Positions 1-8,914 of a stretch of 36,608 nt of DNA are shown piece by piece. Both the position numbers and the translations under genes were made by a program. Within the stretch, counting starts at the first letter, position 1; the number at the start of each line of letters is the position of its first letter. The DNA lies in NCBI GenBank assembly GCA_945787325.1, contig CALZHP010000024.1:1-36608 (forward strand). The letters run 5' to 3'. Under the pieces are notes generated by a model, which saw only the letters and a program-made list of their open reading frames with translations, was not told where the DNA came from and did no database searches. The DNA comes from an uncultured Desulfobulbaceae bacterium (GTDB lineage: Bacteria; Desulfobacterota; Desulfobulbia; Desulfobulbales; BM004).

Positions 1-1
1 G

Positions 2-190
2 AATGGCCTGCAGAAAGACAGAAAAGTTATGCATCAGCGGGTATCAGGGTTGATAAATAAAATTGACCATTGGGAAAAATCCATTGATACTGCGAGCAAC
101 AGCCCTTCTCCTGCAAAGCAGAGTCGTAAAAAAGATAGAAATGATACCCTTGAGGCTGATCAAACATTTAAAATTGCCTCTCAGGAATGA
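2..190 (+). CDS. C-terminal part of a ZapB-like (TIGR02449-type) cell division protein
   Basis: An open frame enters from the left edge and stops at 188-190. The visible 62 residues are charged and coiled-coil-like at first (LQKDRKVMHQRVSGLINKI), followed by a low-complexity polar tail. The pattern of a short coiled coil ending in RVxGLIxKIxxWE, directly upstream of zapA, matches the small ZapB/TIGR02449-type proteins often encoded just before zapA in Proteobacteria. The role would be to bridge or stabilise the Z-ring through ZapA; that is inferred from family and position. The start lies outside the window. Its stop is 16 bp before the zapA start, so the two are probably co-transcribed. Confidence 0.55.
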   Translation, partial: NGLQKDRKVMHQRVSGLINKIDHWEKSIDTASNSPSPAKQSRKKDRNDTLEADQTFKIASQE

Positions 191-206
191 AAGGTAGGGT
201 GAGGCG

Positions 207-512
207 GTGGAGCGACTGGTAAAATTTGAGGTTCTGGGACAGGAATATCCTCTCTACACAGATGCACCGGAAGAAGATGTTGAAGAGATTCTTCGTCTGG
301 TAAAGTCTCAGATTGAGGATCATTCCAGTTCTTCCAGAACTGTCTTACCGGCTAATAAGATTGCTGTATTGACGAGCCTGAATATGGCCGGAATGTACGT
401 TAAGCTTAAAAGGGATTTTGAGAATTACAAGCAGTCAACTGATAAGAGCATTGTGCGCTTAACTGAAAAAATCGAACAATCACTTTTACACGGTAAAGAT
501 TTTGAAGAATAA
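207..512 (+). CDS. zapA: Cell division protein ZapA
   Basis: This 101-residue protein has the ZapA layout: an N-terminal strand-rich part (VKFEVLGQEYPLYTDAPEEDVEEI, about residues 5-28), then a helical region with the conserved central stretch PANKIAVLTSLNMAG, then a C-terminal coiled coil. ZapA binds FtsZ in the cytoplasm and bundles protofilaments into the division ring. The start is GTG at 207, preceded by a purine-rich stretch (aggtagggtgagg); no ATG is available in frame. It follows the ZapB-like gene by 16 bp and is followed by a 6S RNA, an arrangement known from many Proteobacteria. Length is normal for the family. Confidence 0.88.
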   Translation: MERLVKFEVLGQEYPLYTDAPEEDVEEILRLVKSQIEDHSSSSRTVLPANKIAVLTSLNMAGMYVKLKRDFENYKQSTDKSIVRLTEKIEQSLLHGKDFEE

Positions 513-595
513 CCTGATAATTTTAACAGTAAATGTGTTAATTTTCGGGTATAGTGCAAAACAAGTTTGTATGTTGAGTTGAAGGCTTGGAAACA

Positions 596-776
596 TTTCC
601 CCTGGCCTGTTGGTGTTCGATGGTACATTGAGCCAACTCTTTTTAAAAGGGTGCCTCCTCTGTTTCTGTAAAGAAGCTCTATCACTGATAAAGTTCCTTG
701 AAGGAGATATGAGTAATGCCCACCTAACTTCAGTTAGGTTCTATTCCGCTATTGGCACGGCAGGGCGGGGGATTTT
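596..776 (+). ncRNA. ssrS: 6S RNA (SsrS), regulator of RNA polymerase
   Basis: A roughly 180-nt segment directly after zapA has the marks of 6S RNA. A closing stem pairs CCCC (599-602) and CCTGTTG (606-612) with CGGCAGG (758-764) and GGGG (767-770). In the 3' half there is the typical hairpin ACCTAAC-ttca-GTTAGGT (722-739), preceded by GCC and followed by a TTCTATTCCGC-like strand. A long, mostly unpaired central region lies between them, and a T-run follows the closing stem. 6S RNA mimics an open promoter and sequesters the housekeeping RNA polymerase holoenzyme in stationary phase. Position between zapA and a downstream gene is the classic location. Ends are approximate. A covariance-model scan with the Rfam 6S model would confirm it. 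Confidence 0.8.
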
Positions 777-1395
777 TTAATTTACAACACATTCTTTTAA
801 GTTATAAGGAATGTTTAATTATAGATGCTGGGGCATACGATCCGTATCTTGCTGTTCCAGCCAAGTTTATAGAGAATGAATCAGGTTCTGAGAGAATCGG
901 GGGAGAACTTACAGATACTATTCCAGGCAATATCAGGTTTGCATAAATTTTTACAATGATAATAAATCAGGAATAGAAAAGTACAATAATTGAAAGGTCG
1001 CTTGGCTCGTAATTCCTTAATACCGTGAATTTTTAGAAATATACCGGTGATAGCTGCCACATATTTATTGATCCTCCCGTCAGGAACACGAAGAAAGATT
1101 ACATCACATGTTGGTTACAATTTGTTATAAGGGCCATAATGTCGATACATTAATGTGTAATTTGAAATGGTGCTGTTATCTGGAATTGGCAACTATTTGA
1201 ATTGATTAGATTAATGAGAATTTCATAATTTTTCTTCATACCTCTTCTCCTTTTTCACTCCCTCTAGACTGGTAATATTTCAGGCATTATGGGTGATTGC
1301 TCGCTTACCTGATCACTATGTCAGTATATTGCCGCGACCACGAACAGCGATACGCCCAGCATTTTAACCTATAAAATCAGGGAGGTAACAGCTCT
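777..1395. other. Intergenic region between 6S RNA and rny
   Basis: About 620 bp with no convincing gene. An open stretch on the plus strand up to 946 would have to start inside the 6S RNA and has no ribosome-binding site. Its residues after about 820 look protein-like (GAYDPYLAVPAKFIE), so a decayed gene end is possible but not demonstrable. The final 20 bp before rny carry a strong ribosome-binding site (agggaggt, about 1379-1386). I saw no clear hairpin with a T-run here. Confidence 0.4.
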
Positions 1396-2949
1396 GTGGA
1401 AATAGTATTATATTGGTCCTTGGGAATACTGATAAGTGTTGCAGCGGGTTATTTGTTACGTAAAAAGCTTGATGAAGCCCATACAAAAAATATTGAGGCG
1501 CAAGGAAAGCAGCTAATAGAAAACGCAATTCGCGATGCTGAGCAGCTAAAGAAAGATGCCCTGCTGCAGAGCAGAGATGAGGCATATCAGCTTAAGCTTG
1601 AAGCCGATAAGGAAAACAAGGCTCGTAAGGCCGACATAATCCAGGAGGAAAAACGATTAAGCCAGAAACTTGATCAGATTGAAAATAAAATTGATCTCCT
1701 GGACAAGAGGGAGACTGATTTTCTCCGACGCGAACAGGCTTTTTCTAAGCAGGAAAAACGTTTAGCCGAAAGAGAAAAAGATGTCGATGTCATTATTGAA
1801 AATCAGCGAAATGAACTTGAAAAAATTGCCCATCTCTCCAAGGAAGAAGCCAAGCAGATGCTGATGGAAAGCATTGAAAGCGAAGCCAAAATGGAAGCTG
1901 GCAAGAAACTTGTCCGTATAGAAAATGACCTCAAAATGCAGGCCGATCGTAAGGCGAAAAATATTCTGTCGCTGGCAATATCGCGATATGCAGGAGACTA
2001 TGTAGCGGAGAGAACAGTATCGGTAGTTCCGCTACCCAGTGATGAGATGAAGGGGCGGATAATCGGACGTGAAGGAAGAAATATCAGGTCTCTTGAAGCC
2101 GCAACAGGCATTGATATAATAATTGACGATACTCCTGAGGCAGTAATCCTTTCGGGATTCAATCCTGTGAGGCGAGAAGTGGCAAGACAGGCCTTGGAAC
2201 AATTAATTGCTGATGGACGCATCCATCCCTCACGTATAGAGGAAGTTGCAGATAAGGTTTCCAAAGACCTTGAGGTAACCATGCGGGAAGCTGGTGAGCA
2301 GGTAACGTTTGATATTGGCGTTCACGGCGTTCATGTGGAGATTATCAAGCTGCTTGGCAGGTTGAAATATCGTACCAGTTATGGACAGAACGTTCTCCAG
2401 CACTCTGTCGAAGTTGCATTTTTGTGCGGAATTATGGCGGAAGAGCTTGGCATAGACGCTAAACAGGCCCGAAGAGCCGGGCTGCTGCATGATCTTGGCA
2501 AGGCAGTAGATCATAAGATTGAAGGATCTCATGCAATTATTGGAAAAGATATAGCTAAAAAGTATGGCGAGTCACCGGAAGTAACACACGCTATAGCCGC
2601 ACATCATGAGGATGTAGCACCGGAAAGTGTCCTTGATGTTCTGGTGCAATCTGCTGATGCTTTATCAGGTGCCCGCCCTGGAGCCAGGAAAGAGATGTTG
2701 GAAACATATGTGAAACGTCTCGAAGATCTTGAACAGATTGCCAATTCCTACAAAGGTGTTGAAAAGTCTTATGCTGTGCAGGCAGGCCGCGACTTGAGAA
2801 TTATAGTGGACGGAGGAGATGTAACAGACAGTGATGCTGTCCTAATGAGCAAAGATATAGCTAAGAAAATTGAGGACCAGCTGACGTACCCCGGGCAGAT
2901 CAGGGTAACTGTAATACGTGAAACACGAGCTGTAGAGTTTGCAAAATAA
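1396..2949 (+). CDS. rny: Ribonuclease Y
   Basis: RNase Y is a membrane-anchored endoribonuclease that starts mRNA decay. The 517-residue length is typical. The order of parts is complete: an N-terminal hydrophobic anchor (about residues 3-20, ending in LLRKK), a long charged coiled coil (about 25-190), a KH RNA-binding domain with [10 protein letters not shown] from residue 220, and an HD-type metal phosphohydrolase domain with the HD pair at residues 365-366 ([11 protein letters not shown]) followed by AIAAHHEDV. The start is GTG at 1396, supported by agggaggt 9-10 bp upstream and by the membrane anchor beginning immediately after. tyrS follows after 53 bp on the same strand and may share its transcript. 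Confidence 0.96.
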   Translation: MEIVLYWSLGILISVAAGYLLRKKLDEAHTKNIEAQGKQLIENAIRDAEQLKKDALLQSRDEAYQLKLEADKENKARKADIIQEEKRLSQKLDQIENKIDLLDKRETDFLRREQAFSKQEKRLAEREKDVDVIIENQRNELEKIAHLSKEEAKQMLMESIESEAKMEAGKKLVRIENDLKMQADRKAKNILSLAISRYAGDYVAERTVSVVPLPSDEMKGRIIGREGRNIRSLEAATGIDIIIDDTPEAVILSGFNPVRREVARQALEQLIADGRIHPSRIEEVADKVSKDLEVTMREAGEQVTFDIGVHGVHVEIIKLLGRLKYRTSYGQNVLQHSVEVAFLCGIMAEELGIDAKQARRAGLLHDLGKAVDHKIEGSHAIIGKDIAKKYGESPEVTHAIAAHHEDVAPESVLDVLVQSADALSGARPGARKEMLETYVKRLEDLEQIANSYKGVEKSYAVQAGRDLRIIVDGGDVTDSDAVLMSKDIAKKIEDQLTYPGQIRVTVIRETRAVEFAK

Positions 2950-3002
2950 ATGATTCTGGCTGATTATTAGTAACTTTAATTAATACAATTCAGAACACAC
3001 GC

Positions 3003-4223
3003 ATGAAATATTCAATTGAAGAACAGGTCTCATTGATTGAGAGGGGCGCCGTAAATGTCATCTCACGGGAAGACCTGATCAAGAAATTAAATAAATCAGA
3101 AGAAACCGGGATCCCATTAAAAATAAAGGCTGGTTTTGATCCAACTGCTCCGGACCTCCACATTGGGCATACAGTATTGATTCAGAAAATGAAACATTTT
3201 CAGGACCTTGGTCATGAAATTCATTTCCTTATCGGTGATTTTACTGGGATGATTGGAGATCCCACCGGTAAATCCGAGACAAGAATACCACTAACCCAGG
3301 AAGATGTTGATAGAAATGCCGAAACCTACAAGGAACAGATTTTCAAAATCCTTGATCCAGCAAAAACAAAAGTGGTTTTTAATAGCGAATGGCTTGGGAA
3401 ATTAAGTTCATATGATTTTATCCGCTTGTCATCACAGCTAACGGTCGCCCGAATGTTGGAAAGAGAAGATTTCAAGGTACGCTTCGAGAACGAACAGCCA
3501 ATCAGCATCCATGAATTCCTTTATCCCCTTATTCAAGGATACGATTCGGTAGCCCTTGAAGCGGATGTAGAACTTGGTGGTACAGATCAGCTTTTTAACC
3601 TGCTAATGGGGCGGGATTTACAGAAAACATGGAAACAAGAACCCCAGGTCGTAATTACCATGCCTCTTCTGGAAGGGCTAGACGGCGTTAATAAGATGAG
3701 CAAGTCCCTGGGAAATTATATTGGCATCAACGAATCTGCTGATGATATTTACGGTAAGGTCCTGTCTGCTTCAGATTCCCTTATGTTTCGTTACTACGAG
3801 TTGTTGAGTGATTTGTCTGCTGAACAGATTAATAAACTTGCAGATGATATGAATGAAGGGCTCATTCATCCTAAAGAAGTAAAGAAGAAGCTTGCTCTTG
3901 AACTGACGGCAAGGTTTCATGGTTTGGAAGCAGCACAAAATGCAGAAGAAAACTTTGAAAATGTTTTTAAGCATGGTGGGCTGCCGGAGGATATTCCTGT
4001 CAAAACTTTCCCGGGAGGTGGTGATGCTATCTGGCTTCCCCGTCTAATGCTGGAAGCGAGTATGGTGCAGTCCACATCAGAGGCCCGTCGTTTAATTTCA
4101 CAACAGGCTGTATCTATAGATGGTGAAAAAGTTCAGGATAGCGATTGCAATATGCCAACTGAAGGGGAGATTCTTCTAAAGGTTGGTAAGAGAAGATTTT
4201 GCAAGGTGCGGTTTGAGTCATAA
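3003..4223 (+). CDS. tyrS: Tyrosyl-tRNA synthetase
   Basis: A class I aminoacyl-tRNA synthetase that charges tRNA-Tyr in the cytoplasm. The signature HIGH is at residues 53-56, the KMSKS loop at 231-235 is an exact match, and the C-terminal 60 residues form an S4-like RNA-binding domain ([19 protein letters not shown]). At 406 residues it fits the TyrRS subgroup common in Proteobacteria with the longer HIGH-region linker ([17 protein letters not shown]). The ATG at 3003 lacks a strong ribosome-binding site, but the second half of the leader is purine-poor and no better in-frame start exists. It ends 27 bp from the convergent PerR-type gene with no visible terminator hairpin between them. Confidence 0.96.
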   Translation: MKYSIEEQVSLIERGAVNVISREDLIKKLNKSEETGIPLKIKAGFDPTAPDLHIGHTVLIQKMKHFQDLGHEIHFLIGDFTGMIGDPTGKSETRIPLTQEDVDRNAETYKEQIFKILDPAKTKVVFNSEWLGKLSSYDFIRLSSQLTVARMLEREDFKVRFENEQPISIHEFLYPLIQGYDSVALEADVELGGTDQLFNLLMGRDLQKTWKQEPQVVITMPLLEGLDGVNKMSKSLGNYIGINESADDIYGKVLSASDSLMFRYYELLSDLSAEQINKLADDMNEGLIHPKEVKKKLALELTARFHGLEAAQNAEENFENVFKHGGLPEDIPVKTFPGGGDAIWLPRLMLEASMVQSTSEARRLISQQAVSIDGEKVQDSDCNMPTEGEILLKVGKRRFCKVRFES

Positions 4224-4249
4224 ATCGATATTTAACTACTGAAGATACT

Positions 4250-4648
4250 TTACGTTTTCTTGCACCCGGAACATATGCCGCTAAACTGGATATGATGGCT
4301 AAGGACATCAAATCCGCTGGTTTTCGCAGCAGCAGATTCAACCTCACTAAGCAACTCAATATCTACATCGGCAACTTTGCCACATGTTACACAACGAATA
4401 TGGTAATGTGGGGCAGGTTCACCGTCAAAACGTTTCTGTTCGCCCCCCACCTCCAGTTTTTTGATTATTCCACAGTCTGAAAGTAGTTCTAGGTTGCGGT
4501 AAACTGTCCCAAGTCCTATACGAGGAAGCCTTTTGCGGACCATGTCGTAGACTTCACTCGCCGTCGGGTGTGATGTTACCTTTCGCAGCTCTTCAAGAAT
4601 TACCTGCCTCTGATTTGTCAAACGCATGTTCTTATCTAAGCCTTCCAT
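4250..4648 (-). CDS. Fur-family regulator, PerR-like
   Basis: A 132-residue Fur-family repressor. It has a winged-helix DNA-binding half (TNQRQVILEEL to LGTVYRNLELLSD, residues 11-58) and a dimerisation half with the metal motif HYHIRC near residue 81, followed by two CxxC pairs (CVTC and CSGC) that form the structural zinc site. The RFDG upstream of HYH and VADVD after the first CxxC place aspartates where PerR has its regulatory Fe/Mn ligands, so I favour a peroxide-sensing PerR over Fur or Zur; this is inference from motif spacing. The start at 4648 (MEGLDKNM) could instead be the Met seven residues later. The leader (4649-4764) is AT-rich, with TTATAA repeated at 4752 and 4765, but no convincing PerR box. 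Confidence 0.85.
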   Translation of the reverse strand: MEGLDKNMRLTNQRQVILEELRKVTSHPTASEVYDMVRKRLPRIGLGTVYRNLELLSDCGIIKKLEVGGEQKRFDGEPAPHYHIRCVTCGKVADVDIELLSEVESAAAKTSGFDVLSHHIQFSGICSGCKKT

Positions 4649-4764
4649 TTTACTTTCCTCAATGCATAGAATTGATTTGGACTATTCCCAATAATAATAT
4701 TTGAGAATAATTCCTGTGTTGAAACTATGTTATTTGTCGCAAAAAATCAACTTATAAAATTTTA

Positions 4765-6054
4765 TTATAATGAAGGGTTGAAATATCCATAGCGAAGCCA
4801 CGGAAATTTTTTCTTTAATATTGCATGCCAATTGTTAATACCAATAGGTTTTTTTAGAGAATTGTGCTGGACAACATCGATATACCAGTCAGGATCCATA
4901 TTCAGATTTCGCAACTGGATTAGATCTGGCCTTTGCTCATCAATAAATTTACAGAATGCTTCAAATTCGTCTGGATCATCTGTAAATCCTGGCAGAATAA
5001 AGTAGTTGAGTGAAACAAAACGCCTGTTTTTTTTCATTACTGCTATGGATTCAAAAACGTCACTCAAGTCAAATCCTGAAGGAAGGTAGTATTTATAATG
5101 TTGTTCCTTTCTTGCACTGTTCATGCTGACACGGATACTGTCTAAACCTGCTCCGCAAAGTCTTTCCACAGCAGAGGGCACGCTTGCATTGCTGTTGAGA
5201 TTAATAGTGCCGCGATCAGTCTTGTTACGTATTGACCTAATAGCTTTTTCAAGAGTGTCAACCTGCAGGAGTGGCTCTCCTTCACAGCCCTGCCCAAAAC
5301 TGACAATTGGTTTTTCAGCATTATTAAGATGTGAAACTGCAATTTCCGCAATTTCTTTGGGGGTGGGAACAAAATTAATGCGATCCTGTGTGGAAGGACA
5401 GCACCCTGAAGACTGCAGTGATATACAGCCAACGCATCGGGCATTGCAAGCAGGGGAGGAGGGTAACGGTGCTTCCCACCTGCCAAGAAAATAGTTTCTG
5501 GCAGCAGGACATCCATACGTGAGACAGCATTTTCCGAGGTGCTGGATCAGTCTGTTGCCGGAATTGGCAGACATTTTTTTCTGGGTATTCCTGTCGATAA
5601 TATACTGGTCAAAGTTTTTTGCATCCTGCCTATCATCCAAGTCGCTGCGAAAGGCCGAAACCCAGAATTTTCCTTCTGCCCAACCCACAGCTGTATAAGC
5701 AAAAAGGGGAAGATGTGGAGCGTCTTTAATTTTTTTCTCAAACGCAGCAGTATGTGTCGCTGTGTAGGCTGGGGCCATAAAAGCAGCCACAGCCTGAATT
5801 TTTTCATTGGGATTATGTGGGTTGTGGTCCAGCAAGACATGTTCGCCACTTTTAGGATCTGTACCAACCGGAAGACGATCTGGAAGCACAAATAATTCAC
5901 TGCCTTCAGGTAAAGGTATGAGATCTTCTAATGATGGTGTGACAAATAAGGCGCAACTGCGCCCAGCCATCGAAAGTTTTCCAAAATCAATAATTTCGCC
6001 TTGTTTGTTGGCAAAGACAAGTGAGGGGAGTTGGTGCGGGTGTTTATTAGACAT
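4765..6054 (-). CDS. Radical SAM protein with long N-terminal domain
   Basis: A 429-residue protein with the radical SAM cluster motif CNARCVGC (Cys203, Cys207, Cys210). This ligates a 4Fe-4S cluster that cleaves S-adenosylmethionine. Strands and glycine motifs of the TIM-barrel follow (FGQGCEGEPLL, INLNSNAS, DSIRVSMNS, LNYFILPGFTD). About 200 residues precede the cluster and include extra cysteines (CC at 176-177, Cys182), and CC at 218-219 lies just after it. These could bind a second cluster, but no classic SPASM or B12-binding domain is seen. The substrate is unknown. A 140-residue gene of unknown function lies 14 bp upstream and is probably in the same operon. The family appears to be an uncharacterised one. 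Confidence 0.75.
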   Translation of the reverse strand: MSNKHPHQLPSLVFANKQGEIIDFGKLSMAGRSCALFVTPSLEDLIPLPEGSELFVLPDRLPVGTDPKSGEHVLLDHNPHNPNEKIQAVAAFMAPAYTATHTAAFEKKIKDAPHLPLFAYTAVGWAEGKFWVSAFRSDLDDRQDAKNFDQYIIDRNTQKKMSANSGNRLIQHLGKCCLTYGCPAARNYFLGRWEAPLPSSPACNARCVGCISLQSSGCCPSTQDRINFVPTPKEIAEIAVSHLNNAEKPIVSFGQGCEGEPLLQVDTLEKAIRSIRNKTDRGTINLNSNASVPSAVERLCGAGLDSIRVSMNSARKEQHYKYYLPSGFDLSDVFESIAVMKKNRRFVSLNYFILPGFTDDPDEFEAFCKFIDEQRPDLIQLRNLNMDPDWYIDVVQHNSLKKPIGINNWHAILKKKFPWLRYGYFNPSL

Positions 6055-6068
6055 ATCCCGGGGTGCAA

Positions 6069-6491
6069 TTACCTCGGCCTGATCTGATTAAAAACAGAAT
6101 CTACAGCATTGTAAATATCAAGGTCGTCACCAAAAACATCTTGAACCTTAGGGTGCTCCAGCAGGTCTTCGGTAATATATTGAGTGAGGAAAAGGCTGAT
6201 AAAGTTGGGGTCATTTGTAAGACTTCGCAAAGGAGCTATTTTGAACTGAATGTCAAAATCTTCCATATCATTGAGGTTGCGTAACTGGTTTGCAAATAGC
6301 TCACGCATGGCCTGTTCAGAATTAGTCTCTATGATGTGCTTGTCCAAAAGACGTTGAACAAGTTTAGCAGAAAGTTCATCCGCATTTCTGGAAACCATGT
6401 TCAGCATATACTGCCTTTCCTGCTCACGTTTTCGGTCTATAGCGTTTATTGTTTTATCTGCTGCGGTGTTTGTTCTGTATACACGGGCCAT
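6069..6491 (-). CDS. Conserved-looking protein of unknown function
   Basis: A 140-residue, soluble, strongly helical and charged protein that I do not recognise. It starts with an Arg/Lys/Thr-rich N-terminus and continues with amphipathic helices (ELSAKLVQRLLDKHIIE). There are no cysteines, no signal peptide and no transmembrane segments. The ATG at 6491 is preceded by cagga at a good distance. It lies 14 bp upstream of the radical SAM gene, so it may act with it, for example as a partner or carrier. Nothing in the sequence proves this. The composition and codon use resemble neighbouring genes, which supports it being real. Confidence 0.6.
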   Translation of the reverse strand: MARVYRTNTAADKTINAIDRKREQERQYMLNMVSRNADELSAKLVQRLLDKHIIETNSEQAMRELFANQLRNLNDMEDFDIQFKIAPLRSLTNDPNFISLFLTQYITEDLLEHPKVQDVFGDDLDIYNAVDSVFNQIRPR

Positions 6492-6678
6492 GTGGATGTC
6501 CTGTTTTAAATATTTATATTCGGTAATATAGAGTTTATCGTTTTTTCAATAACTTGGAAGCAATAATATCTGACTTGGCTCAATAAATCATCAGTAATTT
6601 TAAAATGGGAATAATTAATAAAAAATTCTATCACCAACACGATACAAAGTCATAGGAAAAGAATCATAAATAAAGCTG

Positions 6679-8823
6679 TCAATTAGCTGCAATTGGCTGG
6701 GTTCCAAACAGTTCATTATATGAAATGAATTTTTCGAAAATGTGATATCCGTCGTGAAGCTTTATTATAGAACTTGGCGTAAATAGTGGGAGAGACGAAA
6801 CTGAATCATTAATCTGTTTCAACAGAGTTTGTGTCTCCAACTTTCCAATATAACCGCCGTTAGTATAAAAGGGTGCCATGGAGTTTTTGCCGGCCAATTT
6901 CACGAAGTCCTGCCCGTTCTTGAGATTTTCCAGGATTTGTCCAGCGAGTTCTTCAGTCGGAACAACAATCTGGCGTAGGTAAAGCGAAGTTCCTTCCCCT
7001 TCCCGCAAGTCAATGTTGAAATCCGGTGCTATCTGTTGCAGTTCATCGAGAACAGCAGTTTCCGAGTGATCAAGAGCCTTCGCAAGCTTTGCGCATTTCC
7101 ATGCTTTATCAAAATTCTTCTGCTGGATAAAAATTACAGCCATATTGTAATATACCCATCCAAATCCTGGATTCAGCTGGAGTGCTTGAATATACTGCTC
7201 CATTGCCTGGTCAAGCTCCTGGTTGGCATGATAAATTATCCCAAGTGACGCATATTTCATTGAGTCTCTTGGTTTTAGCTGAACCGATTTTTTCATCATC
7301 TGTACAGCCTTTTCCATGTCTCCTTTCTGGACAAGGACTATAGAGAGGTTTTCATAAGAGTTTGAATTGTCAGGGTCAAGCCGGATAGCTTCTTCATACT
7401 CTGCAACCGCCAGGTTTAATTTTCCTTCTTTTGCATATCTGTTGCCGTTGAAAAAATGATCAACCGCTTTTTGTACTTTGTTGTCAGAGTCATCTGTTTC
7501 CGGTGAGTCTTCACCGGAACTGCCAGTCTCATCAGGAACGGAAAGATCTTTGGCGCTGATATCCGTGGGTTTGTTTTCTTGTTCCTGTAACTCTTTGCGT
7601 AGTAAAGGAAGATTTTTCTGTGCTTCTATATCCCCCTGGTCAGCAGCTTTCTCGAGCCAGAATATTGATTTTTTCAGGTCTTTATCAACCCCTTCCCCAT
7701 TATAATACAAGGTAGCAAGATCATACTGGGCGTTTAGATGGTTGTTTTCGGCAGCTTTATGAAGCCAATAAACACTTTTATCCAAGTCTTTTTCGGTAAC
7801 TTGTCCTTTGAAAAATATTGATGCTATATTGTACTGAGCATCAGCATGGTCCATTTCTGCAGAATTCTGGAGCCATTTAAGTGCCAGTTCAGGATCGTTA
7901 ATAATACCCTTGCCGTTTAAATAGATAAGGCCAAGGTTATTCTGAGCGGCAGCGTCACCCTGTTCGGAAGCCATCTTGAACCATTGTGCTGCAGCAACTA
8001 CGTCTTTTTCGACTCCCTGACCGTTGAGTGTCATAAGGCCCAGGTTGTTTTGCGCAGCAACATGTCCGTTTTCTGCTGCTTTTTTGAACCAATCAGCGGC
8101 TTTTTTCAGGTTTTTCTCAACACCTCTGCCTTTAAGATATTGCATTCCTTTCTCAAACTGGTCCGCTGGATTTTCCGGAGTGGTTTCTTGACGATCATCT
8201 AGGTGGGCGATATTTTCTAAAGATTTACTTGATTTGGCCGGCTTAATGGATTTATTCAAAAGGCGTTTACTGTAATGTTGGGCTCTGGGATAATCTAGTT
8301 TAGCAGCTTTCTGATACCAGTATAGGGCCTGTGCTTCATCTTTATTAACGCCTATACCTTTTTCGTACATCATTCCCAGGTACGTTTGTCCCCTGGCATA
8401 ACCTTTTACAGCAGTTTCTCTGTACAATTTAATAGCCTTGGAGAAGTCTTTTTCTACCCCGACTCCAGTTTCGTACAGAATGCCGAGATTCACCTTTGCT
8501 CTTAATAGTCCCTGATCCGCAGCCTTTTGATAGAGTGTTGCTGCTTTTGATGGGTCTTTGCGGGTGCCGAGACCCATCTCGTGCATTACACCAAGTGCTC
8601 TTTGACCGTCGGCATAACCTTGTTCCGCAGCTTTTTCAAACCAAGAGTAAGCCTTTGCATAATTTTTATTTACACCTTTACCTTTCAAGAATGCTTCGCC
8701 GAGTTTTACTTGGGCTTTAGCGGAACCGTTCTGGGCTTTTTCAGTGAGATCGTCGATTCTGCCAGCGTGTACTTCGGTACAGAATAAGAAGATAATACAG
8801 GTGAGATAGATGAGAGTTTTCAT
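6679..8823 (-). CDS. Periplasmic Sel1-repeat / TPR protein with C-terminal parvulin-like domain
   Basis: The predicted 714-residue protein starts with a signal peptide (MKTLIYLTCIIFLFCTEVHA). Nine Sel1-like repeats of about 36 residues follow (each with AQxxLGxxYxxGxGVxKD...A..W), in blocks of four and five separated by a polar linker (about 165-215). About four canonical TPRs follow (AVAEYEEAIRLDPDN, AVQMMKKSVQLKPRD, AMEQYIQALQLNPG). The last 100 residues resemble a PpiC-type parvulin domain (LRQIVVPTEELAGQI, NGGYIGKL, DGYHIFEKF). I chose ATG 8823, because it has aaggaggt just upstream and begins the signal peptide; a TTG 33 bp upstream is a weaker alternative. It lies 91 bp behind the Csd4-like gene on the same strand, so it may help organise peptidoglycan-editing enzymes; that role is inferred. 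Confidence 0.82.
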   Translation of the reverse strand: MKTLIYLTCIIFLFCTEVHAGRIDDLTEKAQNGSAKAQVKLGEAFLKGKGVNKNYAKAYSWFEKAAEQGYADGQRALGVMHEMGLGTRKDPSKAATLYQKAADQGLLRAKVNLGILYETGVGVEKDFSKAIKLYRETAVKGYARGQTYLGMMYEKGIGVNKDEAQALYWYQKAAKLDYPRAQHYSKRLLNKSIKPAKSSKSLENIAHLDDRQETTPENPADQFEKGMQYLKGRGVEKNLKKAADWFKKAAENGHVAAQNNLGLMTLNGQGVEKDVVAAAQWFKMASEQGDAAAQNNLGLIYLNGKGIINDPELALKWLQNSAEMDHADAQYNIASIFFKGQVTEKDLDKSVYWLHKAAENNHLNAQYDLATLYYNGEGVDKDLKKSIFWLEKAADQGDIEAQKNLPLLRKELQEQENKPTDISAKDLSVPDETGSSGEDSPETDDSDNKVQKAVDHFFNGNRYAKEGKLNLAVAEYEEAIRLDPDNSNSYENLSIVLVQKGDMEKAVQMMKKSVQLKPRDSMKYASLGIIYHANQELDQAMEQYIQALQLNPGFGWVYYNMAVIFIQQKNFDKAWKCAKLAKALDHSETAVLDELQQIAPDFNIDLREGEGTSLYLRQIVVPTEELAGQILENLKNGQDFVKLAGKNSMAPFYTNGGYIGKLETQTLLKQINDSVSSLPLFTPSSIIKLHDGYHIFEKFISYNELFGTQPIAAN

Positions 8824-8914
8824 ATACCTCCTTGATACATGTTTGATAATGTCCAAGAAGATAACGTAAAGCTGTTATTGATATTACTGAAAATATGCTT
8901 CAATAATTTATATC

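Noticed and set aside
596-776. SRP RNA or tmRNA as an alternative for the RNA after zapA
   Set aside because: No GGAAG/GCAG SRP loop motif and no tRNA-like ends; the hairpin and closing-stem pattern fit 6S RNA.
752-946. 64-codon plus-strand frame after zapA
   Set aside because: It would start with TTG inside the 6S RNA and has no ribosome-binding site. Its second half is protein-like, so I note it in the intergenic entry but do not call a gene.
4752-4770. TTATAA-rich inverted repeat upstream of the PerR-like gene as a PerR box
   Set aside because: Spacing does not fit the 7-1-7 PerR consensus, the sequence is simply AT-rich, and it overlaps the end of the radical SAM gene more than 100 bp from the regulator's start.
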